Source: an uncultured Dorea sp.
GTDB taxonomy: Bacteria; Bacillota; Clostridia; Lachnospirales; Lachnospiraceae
Length of the DNA stretch: 64,000 nucleotides
Direction: 5' to 3'
NCBI GenBank assembly: GCA_934295165.1
Contig: CAKRAT010000002.1
Span: forward strand, 1-64,000
Positions 61,502-64,000 of this stretch are shown here, piece after piece. Under the pieces are notes generated by a model that ran no database searches, was not told where the DNA came from, and worked only from the letters and a program-made list of their open reading frames with translations. The position numbers and the translations under genes are program-made. Position 1 is the first letter of the stretch, and each line of letters begins with the position of its first letter.

Positions 61502-61530
61502 ATATTAGCATATTTTAAAGATAATAACAA
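61502..61530 (-). promoter_or_regulatory. Promoter of pgi
   Basis: On the minus strand TTGTTA (complement of 61525-61530), 17 bases, then TAATAT (complement of 61502-61507) preceded by TGC, an extended -10. It lies between the BY-kinase stop and the pgi start. Confidence 0.5.
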
Positions 61531-61533
61531 TTT

Positions 61534-62280
61534 TTACCGTTCATTTCTTTTACTTCCGTTTCCATAGCCGTATCCGTATTTTCTATATCCATATTTTCCA
61601 TATCCGGCTTTCGTGTCAATTTTACCTTCCACATCATTGACCACGAATCCGGCAATCTTTCCATGTACGCTCTTTAACATTTCCATTGCTTCCTCAATCT
61701 CGCCGAATTCTTTGTACATCGTTCTTACAACAAATACATATCCGTCTACCAGACTGCTTACAACAGCGGCATCAGCCACCAGACCGACCGGCGGCATATC
61801 CAGAATAATATAATCGAATGTCTTACGGAACTGGCCGATCAGCTCTTCGAAACGCTTTCCTCCCAGTAATTCCGAAGGATTCGGCGGTATCACACCCGCT
61901 CTTAAGAAATACAGATTCTCCTGCTCCAGCTGCATAACATTCAGCTTTCTTTCTATACGTGCAAGTGCCTCGCTCAGTCCCGGCTTCTGTTCTGTTCTCA
62001 GATACCGGTGTGCCGCCGGACTTCTCATATCACAGTCGATCAGCAGCGTCTTCTTACCCGCCATGGCAAAAGAAGTAGCGATATTGATAGCATTCAGCGT
62101 TTTCCCTTCACTCATATCTGTACTTACAACGGCATAGACGGTTCCTCCTTCTTCATTTTCCGTAAACATCAGCTTCGTACGAATCTTATTGTATGCTTCC
62201 TTTAACCAAAATGAAGACTCTTTCCCGAGAACCTTTTTTGATTCTCTGAACATACTTTCATTTCTTTTTTTTCTGCCCAT
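61534..62280 (-). CDS. CpsD/CapB-type tyrosine kinase (BY-kinase)
   Basis: 248 residues. P-loop kinase: Walker A STDMSEGKTLNAINIA, Walker A' LLIDCDMRSPAAHRYL and Walker B FDYIILDMPPVGLVAD. The C-terminus is a Tyr-rich cluster (GYGKYGYRKYGYGYGNG), the autophosphorylation tail that controls capsule polymer length. It works with the CapA/Wzz-like activator encoded 17 bases upstream. Last gene of the second EPS locus in view. Confidence 0.93.
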   Translation of the reverse strand: MGRKKRNESMFRESKKVLGKESSFWLKEAYNKIRTKLMFTENEEGGTVYAVVSTDMSEGKTLNAINIATSFAMAGKKTLLIDCDMRSPAAHRYLRTEQKPGLSEALARIERKLNVMQLEQENLYFLRAGVIPPNPSELLGGKRFEELIGQFRKTFDYIILDMPPVGLVADAAVVSSLVDGYVFVVRTMYKEFGEIEEAMEMLKSVHGKIAGFVVNDVEGKIDTKAGYGKYGYRKYGYGYGNGSKRNER

Positions 62281-62297
62281 TTTCCTGCTCCTTTTGC

Positions 62298-62987
62298 TTA
62301 GTCTAATTTAGGAATTGTTCCAAGGATCGGAATGTCTATTCCGAAATATTCCCTCAGATCGTCTTCGTTTCTGACCTTTGTTCGGAAATACTCTTTCAGC
62401 AGATATACTCCGCACATCAGCAGCAGTCCCGCGAATGCCCCTGCCGCTGTATTCAGCCATACATTCGGAAATGTCGGTTCCTCCGGTGTCTCCGCATAAT
62501 CCACAATCTCTATTCCGCCGTTTTTTACTACACGCGAGATCTCTCCCGGAAGAACTTTTGCGATGGTATTTGCTATATCGGCGGCTCTCTTTTTATCTTT
62601 GTCCGTCACTTCAACCGACAAGACTTCCGTGTTATCAACCGCCGTCGTCGTGATCTTGTCTTTTAATTCCTTTTTGGTCATATCCAGATTCAGACGTTTT
62701 ATAATCTTTTCCATCACCGTGTTGCTCTGTATGATCACACTGTATGTCTCTGCAAGGCTCTGGGATACTGTGATATCCGACTCGGTAAGCGCTGCTTCTT
62801 CTGTTGCGCTCCGGTTACTGTTGCCATATACATACATGCTCATCGAAGCCGTATATACCGGCTGGATCACAACCGTGCTGAGCACCCACATGATAACGGC
62901 TCCAATCAGCGCTCCAAGGCAGATTCTCCATTTTCTCTTCCAGATGACCCCCATCAGTCTGTTAATATTTTTTGAATTGTTCTGCAT
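62298..62987 (-). CDS. Wzz/CapA-type chain length and kinase activator protein
   Basis: 229 residues. Two membrane segments (about 18-40 and 180-200) flank an outer helical Wzz domain (YTASMSMYVYGNSNR, LAETYSVIIQSNTVMEKIIKRLNLDM). The short cytoplasmic tail (residues 200-229) would activate the BY-kinase. It overlaps the Wzy-like gene by 26 bases. Confidence 0.92.
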   Translation of the reverse strand: MQNNSKNINRLMGVIWKRKWRICLGALIGAVIMWVLSTVVIQPVYTASMSMYVYGNSNRSATEEAALTESDITVSQSLAETYSVIIQSNTVMEKIIKRLNLDMTKKELKDKITTTAVDNTEVLSVEVTDKDKKRAADIANTIAKVLPGEISRVVKNGGIEIVDYAETPEEPTFPNVWLNTAAGAFAGLLLMCGVYLLKEYFRTKVRNEDDLREYFGIDIPILGTIPKLD

Positions 62988-64000
62988 GCGTTTTTTCTCC
63001 TTCTTCTGTATCTTTTTTCACCGTGTCTTTTTCCACCGTATCTTTTTCTGCCGTATCTTCTTCCGCCATACGGATCACATATCCGATCAGTAATATCTCC
63101 AATACCGAACAGGTTGCCGTGATCCGGAATGTCAGTGAGATCATCGTTCCGGCCACCATCATCAATAGAAAATACCGTATCCATACATCCCTGACATTCT
63201 CAAAGATTCTTTTTACCATTCCAGCGTAAAACAGCATAATCATCAAAAGACCGCTGATTCCCTGCTTGAACAGTACCGTATACCAGTAATTATGAAAAAT
63301 CGTCCTCTCTAACAGCTTCCCGAACATATACTTCCGATTCCAGCATGCAAGACTTGCCGCTGCCAGTGCTTCCCTGGTTCCGGCAGCACTCTTACCGAAT
63401 CCGAAGCCGAATAACTTCCGGATCCACGGAACCCGCTTCAGAAGTTCCCTTACATATAAGTTCTCATTCTCTCTGTACCCGAGACTTTCATCCAGACGCA
63501 GCATCGTCCCGATCGTCTTTCCATGATCCAGTACACAGATCCACAGAATACCCAGTGCTATAACGATCAGGACCATACCAACCCGGATCATCATCTTCTT
63601 TCCCGTATCCGGTATATCCATCAGATATAACAGCCCCGTCACGGCCATGACCAGCGCAAAGATCACCATATATCCACGGGTTCCCGACAAAATGATCAGT
63701 ATCATGGACAGGAAATCATAGACAATCATTTCTGTTGCCGTGAACCATTTTTTCCGGTAACAGATTCCCACGATCAGTGTGATCCCAAGCGCAATGCCCC
63801 CGCCGACCGGCTGATGGTTCGTAACGATTCTCGCACCGATCCCGTCCCTTAACCATACCATAATTACGATCAGTGCTTCCGTTATCAGCCCCGTCCGCAC
63901 AAAATAACGGTAATCTGCGGCTTCCGTCTCTTTCACGACCCGGATCTCTTCTGCACAGACCACACAGATATAAACGATAATATACGCATATCTGGTTACA
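62962..64000 (-). CDS. Wzy/O-antigen-ligase-like polymerase (partial at its 5' end)
   Basis: At least 346 residues; the frame is open to the right edge, with hydrophobic codons (YAYIIVYICVVCA) before a GTG at 63963, so the true start lies outside. Eight or more membrane segments with a large outer loop (KRVPWIRKLFGFGFGKSAAGTREAL), as in Wzy polymerases. The C-terminal tail has repeats of the type EKDTVEKDTVKKDT. The polymer is unknown. It heads the Wzz/BY-kinase pair in this window. Confidence 0.8.
   Translation of the reverse strand, partial: VTRYAYIIVYICVVCAEEIRVVKETEAADYRYFVRTGLITEALIVIMVWLRDGIGARIVTNHQPVGGGIALGITLIVGICYRKKWFTATEMIVYDFLSMILIILSGTRGYMVIFALVMAVTGLLYLMDIPDTGKKMMIRVGMVLIVIALGILWICVLDHGKTIGTMLRLDESLGYRENENLYVRELLKRVPWIRKLFGFGFGKSAAGTREALAAASLACWNRKYMFGKLLERTIFHNYWYTVLFKQGISGLLMIMLFYAGMVKRIFENVRDVWIRYFLLMMVAGTMISLTFRITATCSVLEILLIGYVIRMAEEDTAEKDTVEKDTVKKDTEEGEKTHAEQFKKY

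Overview
The window looks like chromosome of a low-to-moderate GC Firmicute, most likely a gut Lachnospiraceae. The signs are strong AAGGAGG ribosome sites, a T-box leader, SLH and YhgE-type surface proteins, a clostridial-style folate operon and many AT-ending codons. I cannot name the genus. Both ends are cut inside genes: a + strand gene ends at 156 and a Wzy-like membrane gene runs off the right edge. No rRNA, tRNA, CRISPR array or transposase gene was seen.

Layout. 1-7.5 kb is housekeeping and accessory: a DUF1294/DUF1287 fusion, an XRE-Uma2 protein, a Crp/AEC transporter pair, HAD, DsbA-like, DUF2798 and an NRAMP metal transporter. 7.6-33 kb is a cell-surface polysaccharide region. It holds a GT2/Wzx pair, two small proteins sharing an N-terminal EGVYAASG motif, an ABC exporter, a PqqD-HprK-like fusion and an S26 peptidase. 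Two DUF4874/DUF4832 proteins follow, then a long minus-strand operon reading PqqD, PelD, PelE, GT-C-like membrane protein, DUF2194 (PelA-like), PelF, PelG, DUF2304, GT4, GT2 and DUF4832. A divergent nucleotidyltransferase closes the region. 33.6-50.6 kb is peptidase and transport: Xaa-Pro aminopeptidase, MFS plus a triple-rhodanese lipoprotein, NhaC-like, NSS, O-acetylhomoserine sulfhydrylase, a YhgE-like/MMPL pair and a T-box-controlled BASS transporter. 51-55.5 kb has a GGDEF-REC-HD-GYP protein, a TRIC channel and an SLH metallopeptidase. 55.5-61.4 kb is the folate operon (folC-folE-HD-folP-folBK) and pgi. 61.5-64 kb is the end of a second capsule/EPS locus (Wzy, Wzz/CapA, BY-kinase).

How it fits together. 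The Pel-type complex (PelD c-di-GMP receptor, PelE, PelF glycosyltransferase, PelG) would make and export a polysaccharide. Its PelD keeps an RxxD site, and a c-di-GMP synthesis/degradation protein is encoded 20 kb away. A DPMS-like GT2, DUF2304 and a GT-C-like protein suggest lipid-linked-sugar decoration. The genes around and inside the Pel operon (PqqD twice, HprK-like, nucleotidyltransferase, S26 peptidase, ABC exporter, YAASG proteins) are the accessory parts usually seen in RiPP clusters. This mixture is the best candidate here for an undescribed system.

The most striking non-coding feature is a family of five long (~210-280 bp) near-perfect palindromes plus one collapsed remnant. They lie in gene-free gaps, mostly against gene 3' ends. 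Their arms differ in sequence between most copies but stay self-complementary, and the apex (around TTTGAGnCGAATGnCGAG) is conserved. They look like structured RNA genes or non-autonomous elements that I do not recognise.
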